64,000 bases of DNA from Lachnospiraceae bacterium (lineage in GTDB: Bacteria; Bacillota; Clostridia; Lachnospirales; Lachnospiraceae): NCBI GenBank assembly GCA_026169045.1, contig JAPFDH010000030.1:54372-118371 (forward strand), read 5' to 3'. Shown here in pieces: positions 8,953 through 17,665 of this stretch. The translations under genes and the position numbers were made by a program. The notes beneath the pieces are model-generated. The model had not been told where the DNA came from. It did no database searches and saw only the letters and a list, made by a program, of their open reading frames with translations. Each line of letters begins with the position of its first letter. The first letter of the stretch is position 1.

Positions 8953-9489
8953 CTAAAAAAATCCCCATACGCCGATTACAATTAAAAGTATCGATGAAAT
9001 CGGGATCAGACATTTAAACATCTGGTATTGTATCAGTTTTTCACCCAGATAATTGCCAATCAACATGGATATAAAAGAAAATATGGCTGAGCATATTCCC
9101 ATAAGGACAGGACTTAATCCAACCATTCCGGTTGATATGGATGGCGGAATACAGTTAATCGCTAAAATAAGCCCCAAAAGACAAGTTTCTTTCAATGTCA
9201 TAATGGAAATTGTTCTGTATGTTTCTTTTTTTAACATCCCGTCAATCAAACAATAAATACCGAATAGGATCATTATAACTGCCCCCAAATAATTGGCATA
9301 GCAGCCAAAATTATCCTTTAACATACCGGCGGCTGATGCTGTCAAAAAGGAACAGAGTCCGGTAAAACTTCCGATAATGCAATTGGATTTTATCGTAAGT
9401 TTTTGACCACAGATACCCAGATTTATTCCAATGAAAAAATTATCCAGATTTACAATAATTGCAATAAAAAATGTTAACATTATCGACAT
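8953..9489 (-). CDS. MntP/YtaF-like membrane protein (putative manganese efflux family)
   Basis: A 178-residue protein with six hydrophobic helices and very short loops. 'IVNLDNFFIGINLGI' in helix 1 and 'LILAINCIPPSISTGMVGL' in helix 4 correspond to the two repeats of the MntP (DUF204) fold, where Asn/Asp residues sit in the helices. It resembles the sporulation-linked YtaF branch as much as MntP, so the transported ion is inferred. AGGAG lies 6 bases before the ATG. It is transcribed alone, divergent from the acetyltransferase. Confidence 0.82.
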   Translation of the reverse strand: MSIMLTFFIAIIVNLDNFFIGINLGICGQKLTIKSNCIIGSFTGLCSFLTASAAGMLKDNFGCYANYLGAVIMILFGIYCLIDGMLKKETYRTISIMTLKETCLLGLILAINCIPPSISTGMVGLSPVLMGICSAIFSFISMLIGNYLGEKLIQYQMFKCLIPISSILLIVIGVWGFF

Positions 9490-9662
9490 AGCAGGCTCCT
9501 GTCTGCTTTACGAGCTGAGTGTTAGCCTTATTTTCTCTTCTCGTCCAGCATCGTTTTTATGAGAGAATGTTCCCTCTATAATACCTTATTCATAAGACAA
9601 AAAAATGGTACAGCCAGCCATTCCATACATGAATAATGCGAACGAAGGTCTGCACCATTATC

Positions 9663-9691
9663 TTGCGGATTCCTTTTTTCTGTGATACACT
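9663..9691 (+). promoter_or_regulatory. Promoter of the acetyltransferase gene
   Basis: TTGCGG, 17 bases, TACACT, 37 bases before the ATG. Upstream at 9604-9660 an imperfect inverted repeat (aatggtacag / ctgcaccatt) may be an operator. Confidence 0.5.
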
Positions 9692-9727
9692 CCCCATAAA
9701 TACAATATCAATCCAGGGAGGTATCCT

Positions 9728-10384
9728 ATGTCACTAGAAAATGATATGAAATCCGGTCTTTTGTATTATGAATACGGTCATCCGGATGCCGCAGATCAGA
9801 AATATGAAAAAGTCATTGAACAACAGCGGGAACGGGGAAAAGATTTAACCTTCCAGTACAACCATACCCTCCCATCCGATATGAAAACCAGAAACCGACT
9901 TCTAAAGGAAATTCTTGGAGATGTAGGGAAAATGGCATGGCTGGAACCACCTGTCCATTTTTCCTATGGCTGTAACACGCATATCGGTGACTACTTTTAC
10001 TCTAACTTTAATTTCACTGTTGTGGACGATACCGACGTATATATCGGAAATCATGTTATGATGGGACCCAATGTAACGCTTTCTGCCACGGGTCACCCTG
10101 TATGGGGTGAGTATCGCCGTCAGGGAACGCAGTTTTCTCTTCCGATTCATATCGGTAATGATGTATGGATCGGCGCCAATGTCGTCGTTCTTCCAGGTAT
10201 TACCATTGGCAATGACGTGGTCATTGGTGCAGGCAGTGTAGTCACAAAAGATATTCCGGATCACAGTGTCGCCTTCGGTGTACCCTGCAAAGTCATACGA
10301 TCCATTACAGATTATGATCGGGAATATTACCGCAAAGGCTGTATTGTTAACCCAAGCGGTATTGCTCCCGATCCACACCAGTAA
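9728..10384 (+). CDS. Sugar O-acetyltransferase (maltose/galactoside acetyltransferase type)
   Basis: A 218-residue protein with an N-terminal Maa-type helical region (residues ~5-55, 'MKSGLLYYEYGHPDAADQ') and a C-terminal left-handed beta-helix of hexapeptide repeats ('IGNDVWIGANVVVLPGITIG'). The catalytic His lies in 'ATGHPVWGEYRRQG' (~118). It transfers acetyl from acetyl-CoA to a sugar hydroxyl, usually seen as detoxifying non-metabolised sugars. The RBS is GGGAGG, 7 bases upstream. The length is slightly above the usual 185-205 aa. It is followed after 46 bases by maf, probably in one transcript. Confidence 0.93.
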   Translation: MSLENDMKSGLLYYEYGHPDAADQKYEKVIEQQRERGKDLTFQYNHTLPSDMKTRNRLLKEILGDVGKMAWLEPPVHFSYGCNTHIGDYFYSNFNFTVVDDTDVYIGNHVMMGPNVTLSATGHPVWGEYRRQGTQFSLPIHIGNDVWIGANVVVLPGITIGNDVVIGAGSVVTKDIPDHSVAFGVPCKVIRSITDYDREYYRKGCIVNPSGIAPDPHQ

Positions 10385-10430
10385 CTCATATAAACCACCT
10401 ATACTACAATAAAGAAAAAGAGGTTTTTTT

Positions 10431-11057
10431 ATGATTCCTTATACCATACTTGCTTCCGCATCCCCCAGAAGAAAAGAACTCCTCACGCAGGCCGGTTTTT
10501 CTTTTACTGTTCTTCCGGCTTTGGGAGAAGAACACCTTACCAGCTCCCTTCCCCAGGAAGCTGTAAAGGAACTTTCTTATCAAAAAGCAGCCGAGATCGC
10601 CCATCGGCTTTCCGATGAAGAATTTCATCGGCTGAAGGAACTGCCAGTTGATTCTTCCTTCCTTATCATCGGTGCTGATACTGTTGTTTCCTGCGGTGAA
10701 TCCATTCTGGGAAAACCCAAAAATAATGATGACGCATTTTCTACCCTTTCTCTTCTGCAAGGCAATACCCATCAAGTATATACCGGCGTCACGGTTCTCT
10801 TATGCACAAAGAACAGCCAATCCATAACAATCCAAAAGCAAATCACCTTTGCGGAGGCAACTGATGTTATGGTGTATCCCATGACCACAGAGGAAATCTA
10901 TGCCTATATTTCTACAAAGGACGGCATGGACAAAGCCGGTTCTTACGGCATCCAAGGTTCTTTTGCCATTCATATCCGAGGCATAAAAGGTGATTATTAC
11001 AATGTGGTTGGACTACCCATAGCCAGACTATATCAGGAAATCAAAACATTGTTTTGA
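10431..11057 (+). CDS. maf: Maf-type nucleotide pyrophosphatase
   Basis: A 208-residue protein with the Maf signature 'LASASPRRKELLTQAGFSF' at the start, 'IIGADTVVSCGESILGKP' in the middle and 'DKAGSYGIQGSFA' near the end. These are the nucleotide-binding and metal-binding motifs of the family, which hydrolyses dTTP, UTP and modified pyrimidine triphosphates. It acts in the cytosol. The RBS AAAGAGG precedes an ATG after a T-run. It is convergent with the anti-sigma-like gene. Confidence 0.95.
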   Translation: MIPYTILASASPRRKELLTQAGFSFTVLPALGEEHLTSSLPQEAVKELSYQKAAEIAHRLSDEEFHRLKELPVDSSFLIIGADTVVSCGESILGKPKNNDDAFSTLSLLQGNTHQVYTGVTVLLCTKNSQSITIQKQITFAEATDVMVYPMTTEEIYAYISTKDGMDKAGSYGIQGSFAIHIRGIKGDYYNVVGLPIARLYQEIKTLF

Positions 11058-11082
11058 AAATATAGGCTTCGCCTATTCAGCT

Positions 11083-11124
11083 CCCCTTCCCCTCAATCTT
11101 GAGGGGTTAGGGGGTTCTTTTTAT
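11083..11124 (+). terminator. Terminator of maf
   Basis: Stem ccccttcccctca / gaggggttaggggg with a short loop, then ttctttttatttt. Confidence 0.8.
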
Positions 11125-11128
11125 TTTA

Positions 11129-11893
11129 TTACCTTTGAAGCATTGTTTGTATATATTCTTCAACTTCATTAAGTGTAGTCACATCAGCTATGCTTTGGTA
11201 AGTTTCCCGGCTAAAAACAAGTCCACTATCAGTTTCAAGGAAAGCATATTGTAAACCATCTAAAAAACCATATTCAGCAATATCTTTCTTTACTAATCGT
11301 GCATGATTCTGTTCCCAAATAGAATTTTCGTCATTATATAATACTGGCATAAATATTCCAGTCATACCGATTTTTATAGCTGAAACAACATCAGTATCTT
11401 CTACCCAAGTCTCTTCTGAAATTGGACATGGCAGTAAAACAGACACCGTTTCACCTGCCTCACAAGAACCTTGAAAGACTTCTTCAACCTCAATTTGCGC
11501 AATTGCACGATATTCTTTGTTTCCATTAAAGTCCACTTCAATATTCTTAATTTCCAATACAATGCCTCTAAAAATTGCCATATCAGAAGTGGAAAACACT
11601 TCTTCTTCAGTAAGTAGTTGCAAATCTAAACTGGTTTTTATCATTGGTGCCTCATCAATGTACCGGACGACAACATTGGTTGAACCGTCAGATAATGCAA
11701 CAGTTGCGCCTTGCTGGTTCAAATAGTTCGGCAAAACGGATACCGCTGTAACTATTATAATGGTAAAACAAGCCGCCAAAACGCCCCACTTAATCCAACT
11801 CGGTTTCTTCACTTTTTTCTGATAATCGAGAGCTTCATCAACATATTTTGTATCAAGCTCGCTCATAGCGTCGGAAAACTTCTTCGCGTTCAT
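11129..11893 (-). CDS. Anti-sigma-factor-like membrane protein with extracytoplasmic domain
   Basis: A 254-residue protein. Its N-terminal 33 residues are a short cytosolic segment ('SDAMSELDTKYVDEALDYQ'), of the type that in Lachnospiraceae sits next to an ECF sigma gene. One membrane helix follows (~36-54, 'WGVLAACFTIIIVTAVSVL'), then a ~200-residue extracellular domain I do not recognise. AGAGG lies before the ATG. A 26-codon remnant overlaps its start by ATGA, a coupling typical of sigma/anti-sigma pairs. With the sigma collapsed, it may have no partner here. The family assignment is inferred from the N-terminus and layout. Confidence 0.65.
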   Translation of the reverse strand: MNAKKFSDAMSELDTKYVDEALDYQKKVKKPSWIKWGVLAACFTIIIVTAVSVLPNYLNQQGATVALSDGSTNVVVRYIDEAPMIKTSLDLQLLTEEEVFSTSDMAIFRGIVLEIKNIEVDFNGNKEYRAIAQIEVEEVFQGSCEAGETVSVLLPCPISEETWVEDTDVVSAIKIGMTGIFMPVLYNDENSIWEQNHARLVKKDIAEYGFLDGLQYAFLETDSGLVFSRETYQSIADVTTLNEVEEYIQTMLQR

Positions 11894-11980
11894 ACGAACA
11901 CCTCTCTTTCTATCAAATATTGTTTCATTTTCTCACGGATACAAGGCAGCCATACGGAAATGTTTTTCATCGTCTATCAT
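11890..11980 (-). pseudogene. Collapsed ECF sigma-factor gene (both ends kept, middle lost)
   Basis: A perfect RBS (GGAGG) precedes an ATG at 11980 encoding 'MIDDEKHFRMAALYP' and a stop; this resembles the first residues of ECF sigma factors. A second frame in the same stretch, 11970-11890, ends with 'IREKMKQYLIEREVFV', which resembles the last helix of such factors, and overlaps the anti-sigma-like ATG by four bases. The simplest reading is an internal out-of-frame deletion of about 150 codons. This is inference from fragment look and layout; the fragments are too short for certainty. Confidence 0.5.
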
Positions 11981-12283
11981 CTCACCGCCTCCTTTCCGTT
12001 TTCACCTATATACTACGGTTTTAGCGGCAAAAACTACGTCAATCTCAAAATTTTTTCAAAAAAATTATATCATACTTTTTGTCAAGTTGCTGGTAGTAGC
12101 TTTTGCCGCTTGGCTGGCAGATCTCCGGCGTTCCTTGCTGTATGGGACGTTCATCTTTTCCTGCTTGGTAAGTCCTGTTTTCATAAACACTCTTTTCTGC
12201 ACCATCGTTTGGAAAGAGGGGTATTTTTGAGGGATTTTTTCTGACTCTTGATCGTCCAGCAAGCTGTCGTATATCGTATAAGT
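11981..12283. other. Spacer with unassigned open frames
   Basis: About 300 bases between the sigma remnant and the next terminator. Two overlapping minus-strand frames of 86 and 98 codons cross it. Neither has an RBS or a recognisable motif, and both run through the neighbouring terminator, so I do not call them. On the minus strand TTGACA and TATAAT occur near 12070-12090 but only 10 bases apart, too close for a normal promoter. Confidence 0.55.
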
Positions 12284-12325
12284 TAAAAAAATGCCAAAAA
12301 TCCGCCCACATTGGATTTTTGGCAT
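12284..12325 (-). terminator. Terminator of the sensor-regulator gene
   Basis: Stem atgccaaaaatcc / ggatttttggcat with a 9-base loop, and seven T following on the minus strand. It lies 53 bases past the stop of the AraC sensor and is a plausible end of the carbohydrate locus. Confidence 0.9.
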
Positions 12326-12377
12326 TTGTTATCGCGCACAAAATGTATAATTTTGTTTTTCCCGTTTCTCCCCAGAT

Positions 12378-14669
12378 TCACTCGCTCTGATTTTCTCTCA
12401 CATGGATTCGATATTTTGCCGGTGACATACCCACGTGCTTCTGAAAAAAACGTATAAAATTCTGACTGTTCGAATAATTTAAATAAGTACTGATATCTGC
12501 AACGGTCATTTCTGTTTTCATCAGCAGTTCCTTTGCATATTCCACTTTGATCTCTGCCACATACGCAGAAAAGGAACTGTTACTTTCACAATGAAGGACA
12601 CGTCCCAGATAGTTTGAATTATAATTCAATTTATCTGCACATTCCATCAGCGTAATATCTCCTCTAGATTTTCGGATCAGTTCCAAAACCCGCTCTTTGA
12701 TATTTTTTCCATTTACCATTCGGCTCTGTTTCAAAACTTCAATGGCAGGAAGAACTATTTTTTCTTTGAAAAAATGTTTCATGTCTTCCATTTCATATAA
12801 ATGCTGAAAACGCAAAAACATATCTTCCTCATTTTCCGAAAAAATTTCACTGATTCTCAATCCGGCATCTTCCAAAACCTCCAAAATCCCCAAAAAAGCC
12901 CGCTGTAAATAATATCTCCGTTCCATAATCGATATTCTTTGTTCATACATCATTGTAATAAATTCATCCACTGCCTCAATTGCTTCCTGTGTTTGACAGG
13001 TATCCACGCATTGCTGTATTTTTACCTCCTGACTTACCGGATATGTAATTTTGTTATCCATTCCCTGTACAATATCGCCATAACGAGTCAAAAACGATCT
13101 TTCATCATAATTCCACGATTCACTTTTCACCCCGCTGATTTTGGACGCTTCCATAGCTTCCAATCTGGCTTTATATGCATACTGTAACATCTGAAAACTC
13201 TTGCTTGTACCAATACCCAAGAGCTGCTTATCAATCGTTTTTAATTGCACATATTGTCTGACTTCATGTATTATTTTTTCCGTCTTATCCTCTATGTTTT
13301 TTTCAGAACCTTCGCCGACTATAAAAATCAATGCGTTTCCAAATACTTTTGGTACCAGGAAAATATCCTGTTCCCAAACTTGTAACAGATATTGTTCCAA
13401 ATCAAACAACAAATCATTTTGATCCAATTCTGCATCGGATTCTCCCCACACATGCAGTGCTACAACATAATAATAAGCAAATGTTTGTTCATCCAGACGT
13501 TTTAGAGAAACGTTAATTTTTTCCTCCTGAATTGTTCCATTTAATAATTCGGAGACCAGTGATTCTTTCAAAATTTTTCTTTGCAGCACCAACTTCTCTT
13601 CCAATGACGTATTCTGCAAAACCAAATCTAGCACTCCCGATTGAATACGGCGAATATCATCTTTTTCCTCTCTTTTTTGAAAAAAGATTGTATTGGATAC
13701 ATCATTCGCCAGTTGTATAATGGGCTTATACAAATGATTTCCTATCACATAAGCTATGACTGCTGCTGCCAGAATCATACCCAGAAGAATCAAAGCTAAT
13801 GTAATAATCCTATTACTTTCTCTATTAATAATAGAATTGTCATATGTGATTATATAGGATAATTCTTCATTATCCGATTGCAGCATTCGAAAACTCACAC
13901 TTTTTTGAGAAGAAAGTTTCAATTGTTTTTTGTTCTCCAGTTCTTCCGCATGTTCTACAATATATGCCGCCAACTCATCATCCGTTCCCATAACCAGCCG
14001 GTTCTGCCCGTCCAAAACTGTAATCTCATAATCAGCAAGTTTATTCATATTATCATAAATCTCGTTTTTATTGAGATTCACAATCAGGATACATTGGGTA
14101 TTGGGAGTCGCATTGGGCAGCTTAAACAGAAAAAACATACCACTGATATTAATTGTACCATGAGGCATGGGAATAAAGTCCGGCGAGGCATTGACTATAT
14201 ATGCCGTCCGATATTCCGATCCCTTCATGAGTTCCTTTAATTCCGTTTGATTATCGCTTTCTGTAAAATAATACATTCCACGGTCACTCAATACCCAATC
14301 CGTCTTCATATTAATAAGCGAATACCCCTTTATATACCGATTCAAATAGGATCCTCCCTGCAGCACCTTCATAGCTTCCACCTGAATCGTATACTGGCTG
14401 TAACCCATACTTTCATTAATCATGTTTACAATAGGCTCTGCGGCAATCCGATCTAAATAATACGATCGGATATTTCCCAAAATTCCATCTACTGTTTCAT
14501 TAATTTCTTCAATTTCAGCCTCTGCTACATAATCCATTCTGGTATGCATTGCATTATATAAAACACCATAGGAATATCCACCCAAAACACCAATAGGCAA
14601 AACGGACACCAGAAACAATCCAATCAATACTTTCCCTTTATATGTTATTTTATCCCGCCATTTTTTCAT
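12378..14669 (-). CDS. Membrane-bound AraC-family regulator with extracellular sensor domain
   Basis: About 763 residues. TM1 is at ~15-37 ('VLIGLFLVSVLPIGVLGGYS') and TM2 at ~285-307 ('IITLALILLGMILAAAVIAY'); the ~250 residues between them form a Cache-like outside sensor. The cytosolic part runs through a ~300-residue helical region to a C-terminal AraC double HTH ('DITLMECADKLNYNSNYLGR', 'TVADISTYLNYSNSQNF'). It works as a one-protein sensor and DNA-binding regulator. I prefer the ATG at 14669 (GGGGG upstream) over one seven codons earlier. It follows the GH36 gene by 55 bases, so it likely controls this sugar locus; the signal sugar is unknown. Confidence 0.9.
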   Translation of the reverse strand: MKKWRDKITYKGKVLIGLFLVSVLPIGVLGGYSYGVLYNAMHTRMDYVAEAEIEEINETVDGILGNIRSYYLDRIAAEPIVNMINESMGYSQYTIQVEAMKVLQGGSYLNRYIKGYSLINMKTDWVLSDRGMYYFTESDNQTELKELMKGSEYRTAYIVNASPDFIPMPHGTINISGMFFLFKLPNATPNTQCILIVNLNKNEIYDNMNKLADYEITVLDGQNRLVMGTDDELAAYIVEHAEELENKKQLKLSSQKSVSFRMLQSDNEELSYIITYDNSIINRESNRIITLALILLGMILAAAVIAYVIGNHLYKPIIQLANDVSNTIFFQKREEKDDIRRIQSGVLDLVLQNTSLEEKLVLQRKILKESLVSELLNGTIQEEKINVSLKRLDEQTFAYYYVVALHVWGESDAELDQNDLLFDLEQYLLQVWEQDIFLVPKVFGNALIFIVGEGSEKNIEDKTEKIIHEVRQYVQLKTIDKQLLGIGTSKSFQMLQYAYKARLEAMEASKISGVKSESWNYDERSFLTRYGDIVQGMDNKITYPVSQEVKIQQCVDTCQTQEAIEAVDEFITMMYEQRISIMERRYYLQRAFLGILEVLEDAGLRISEIFSENEEDMFLRFQHLYEMEDMKHFFKEKIVLPAIEVLKQSRMVNGKNIKERVLELIRKSRGDITLMECADKLNYNSNYLGRVLHCESNSSFSAYVAEIKVEYAKELLMKTEMTVADISTYLNYSNSQNFIRFFQKHVGMSPAKYRIHVRENQSE

Positions 14670-14724
14670 ATCTGCCCCCGTTTTCTCCATTGAAATCTGA
14701 AATTGAAACAGTTTCTCTCCCTAA

Positions 14725-16462
14725 TCAAAAGGTTTCTTCACTAAAAAAATCTACTTTCTTTGCCGAATGCCCGTCCAACATTACATGATATCGCCCACCC
14801 GAAGCCGTTTCTTCTTTTCCGCTCCAGAAATCTTTTACTCTCTCTCCGGGCAGAACTTCCACCTGATAATCTTTTTTCTCTTCTTCATAATTAAATAAAA
14901 ATAGGCGCCGTTTTTTTTGGCTCTGCTGTATCCATCCAATCTCATAAAAATCATTAAACTCTGCTGCTATTCCGGTGGATGGAAGCATTTTTTTCAATAC
15001 TCCAATCTGTTCTTTGGATAATACACAAATACAATCTCCGTTTAAAATCATGCCACCGGACGCCATAACATAACTTGCACAGAACAAAAATTCCTTCCAA
15101 GATACAGTCCCATTCTGTATTGTATTTTTCCCATCCGGCCCCAATAAAATCATATCCCTGTTATCAAGCAATACGGTATCCGGATCATTGATCCACAGTC
15201 TGCCGTTTTGCCAATTTCTAGGAAAGCATTCCAATGCACGTTCCCGAAAAGCTTTATAGGAACGGCTCATATCATTCGTAATCCGCATACCATGTACCAT
15301 TCCAATGGAAGGCCACATAGGCGCATTGCATCCCAAAAGGAAACTATCTTTCCCTGCTCCCTTTAAAATTGCCTGCATTCCCATGCGATATGCTTCCACA
15401 GAAGTTACATTCTTTTTAAACCGATTTCCAAACGGCATTGCCCCCCCACATATTGGCATCCAATTTATAGTATTTTATATTCCAATCTTCTCTCATGGTT
15501 CGAAATACTTCGGTCAAATACCTTTGTGCCTCCGGATGACTCCCATCCAGCATATACCATGGACCACATCTCCAGCCTCCAAATGTGTACCGCGAGGAAG
15601 GTACCGGCTTACCCTCTTCATCTTTCACAAACCAATCGGGATGTTCGGTAAACAGACGGGATTCTTTTTGTGCGATAAAAGGAGCCACCCATATGGCTGG
15701 TTCAAATCCCTCCTTTTTGATATCCAGACATAACTGTTTCATTCCGCTCTTAAACTTATCCGTTGGGTATAGCCAATCGCCCATATAGGTCTGATATCCA
15801 TCATCGATTTGAATATATTTCAGATCCAATCCGTTTTCCTTGATTGCATGAAGATTATCATATATATTTTCTTCTGTCACATTCGGACCATATGCCAGCC
15901 AGGAACACCATCCTGTGGGAATTTCATGATCCTCAAAAATACACCCATTTCCTTTGATTTCTTCGCCAAACGCTTTCAACAATTCATTTTTTTCCCCTGT
16001 AGCCGAAAAAAACTGTTCCAGTTCCAGAATTTCTCCCGGTTGGATTTCCATATTTTCCATATTAATTAGAATACGTATTTTTTCTTCATTAAATCGAAAT
16101 ATGCCGCTAAATCGGTTACAGGAGGTAAATCCCATCAAAACCGCATCGTTTCCTTCCGGCATAAAAAGAATCATGTTATAGCATTGGGAATATCCTTCTT
16201 CCGAAAAAAGATGATAATGCTTTTCATCACCATGGCTTCCGGTCATGTTAAACTTTGCAATGGTTCCTCCATATTGGCATAGTTTGTTGTATCCTTCTCC
16301 ATAACATTTTGTATCCGTAGAAAACGGCATACCATTCTCATAAATTTCCAGTTCACTCACAGTTTTTTTGGTATCTGACGGATTATAAATCCATAATTTA
16401 CATACATTTCCCTTCCACTTTTGTATTAATTGCAATCCATTAATCGTTTCTTTCAGCTGCAT
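14725..16462 (-). pseudogene. GH36-type alpha-galactosidase-like enzyme, frameshifted in a G7 tract
   Basis: Two frames make one enzyme of about 578 residues. The first (16462 to ~15447) holds an N-terminal beta-sandwich and the start of the barrel with 'GWCSWLAYGPNVTEENIYDN', 'YIQIDDGYQTYMGDW' and the nucleophile motif 'YYKLDANMWG'. The second (~15440 to 14725) continues with 'AMPFGNRFKKNVTSVEAYRMG', the probable acid/base motif 'LWINDPDTVLL' and a C-terminal domain. Removing one G from the run at 15441-15447 joins them exactly as 'KLDANMWGAMPFGNR'. As written the protein ends shortly after the nucleophile and is inactive. Real mutation, phase variation and sequencing error are all possible. 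RBS AAGGGG; 23 bases after the serine hydrolase. Confidence 0.88.
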
Positions 16463-16485
16463 ATCTATTTCCCCTTTTTACATTG

Positions 16486-17634
16486 TTATCTCCTGTATTC
16501 CACCAACGAACGATATACATCCCGCTCAAATTCTCTCGCTGTTTTCGCTCCATCACCACCATCATATCTTGAATTCTTCAGATAAATCGCTGTGATCCGA
16601 TTCACCGGATCCACCCAAAAATGAGTTCCATACGCACCACTCCATCCGTAGGATCCCTGTGGAAGCACATTTTGATCATTTACAATCACGCGTACACCCA
16701 ATCCCCACCTCTGTGAACCTTCCATAATTTCTGCCGAAAGCTGTGGTGTTGTCATTTCCCGAATCATTTTTTCGCTGATTAACTGTTGTCTTCCGGTATG
16801 TCCATGATGCATCAAAACAGCAGCAAATTTCTTATAATCACTGAGAGAAGATGCCAGCCCGGCAGCCCCGCATTGGCATGTGAATGGAATTCCTTCAAAC
16901 AGACTCCCGGACGGAAATTCCACCCGCTTCCCAATCCCTCCTTCAAATGTATGCATGGGGACCACCCGTTCCAATTGCTCTTCTGTCGGAGAAAATGTAG
17001 TATCCTCCATACCAATTGGAAGAAATATTTCTTTTTCCAAAAAAGAAGAAAAGGATTCTCCGGCTGCCAATTCTGCCACCCGGGCTAATACATCAAAGCC
17101 ATGGATTCCACTGTAACATTGACTGCTTCCGGGCTCAAATTCCAATGGACTTTTGGCATAGTATGCTGTCACCTCTGCCAGACTTTTTCTCTCAGAAGGA
17201 GGTAGTGTATAATAAATATGAATCCCCAAAGGCCCGCTGCCTAAACCACTGGAATGGGTTAAAAGATGGCGGATGGTAATTTTCTTTTTGGCCGGATAAA
17301 GAATTTCTACTTGATCTCCGCATAATCTTCCGATATTCATCGTTTCAAATTCCGGAATAAATTCAGAAACCGGCATATCAAGTTCTAATTCTCCATAATC
17401 GGCCAATTTCAAAATCGCCATAGCCGTGATGGGTTTTGTCATGGAAGCCATTCGAAATAACGTATGCTCTGATACATGCATTCCCATTTTTTCATCATCA
17501 AAATATCCCTCATACAGAATTGTCTCATCCTGAGAAACGGAAACTGCTACATTTCCCACACGTCCGCTTTTCACATCTGCTGAAATCGTAGATTCCAGCT
17601 GTTTTTTCAGATTGTCTTTACAAAGCCTTTGCAC
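16486..17634 (-). CDS. Serine hydrolase of the class C beta-lactamase / esterase family
   Basis: A 382-residue protein without a signal peptide. The serine-lysine motif is 'RMASMTKPITAMAIL' (Ser ~65) and the tyrosine motif is 'QCYSGIHGFDVLARV' (Tyr ~171). The C-terminal 'GAYGTHFWVDP' matches the family's third motif, with His-Phe in place of Lys-Thr-Gly. The GTG start is set by GGAGGAGG 7 bases upstream. It lies 31 bases after the DUF4450-like gene and 23 bases before the GH36-like gene, with the same orientation. In a cytosolic sugar locus it is more likely an esterase that removes acyl groups from oligosaccharides than an antibiotic-resistance enzyme; that is inference. Confidence 0.88.
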   Translation of the reverse strand: MQRLCKDNLKKQLESTISADVKSGRVGNVAVSVSQDETILYEGYFDDEKMGMHVSEHTLFRMASMTKPITAMAILKLADYGELELDMPVSEFIPEFETMNIGRLCGDQVEILYPAKKKITIRHLLTHSSGLGSGPLGIHIYYTLPPSERKSLAEVTAYYAKSPLEFEPGSSQCYSGIHGFDVLARVAELAAGESFSSFLEKEIFLPIGMEDTTFSPTEEQLERVVPMHTFEGGIGKRVEFPSGSLFEGIPFTCQCGAAGLASSLSDYKKFAAVLMHHGHTGRQQLISEKMIREMTTPQLSAEIMEGSQRWGLGVRVIVNDQNVLPQGSYGWSGAYGTHFWVDPVNRITAIYLKNSRYDGGDGAKTAREFERDVYRSLVEYRR

Positions 17635-17665
17635 GATACTACCTCCTCCGTTTGCTTTCTCCTAT

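Noticed and set aside
8953..9489. PocR-AraC target gene at operator 1
   Set aside because: The motif lies past the 3' end of this gene, so it cannot be its promoter operator.
12045..12341. Two overlapping minus-strand frames of 98 and 86 codons
   Set aside because: No RBS, no family likeness, and both run through a clear terminator hairpin.
16486..17634. Antibiotic-resistance beta-lactamase
   Set aside because: No signal peptide, and a position inside a sugar operon; an esterase-like role fits better.
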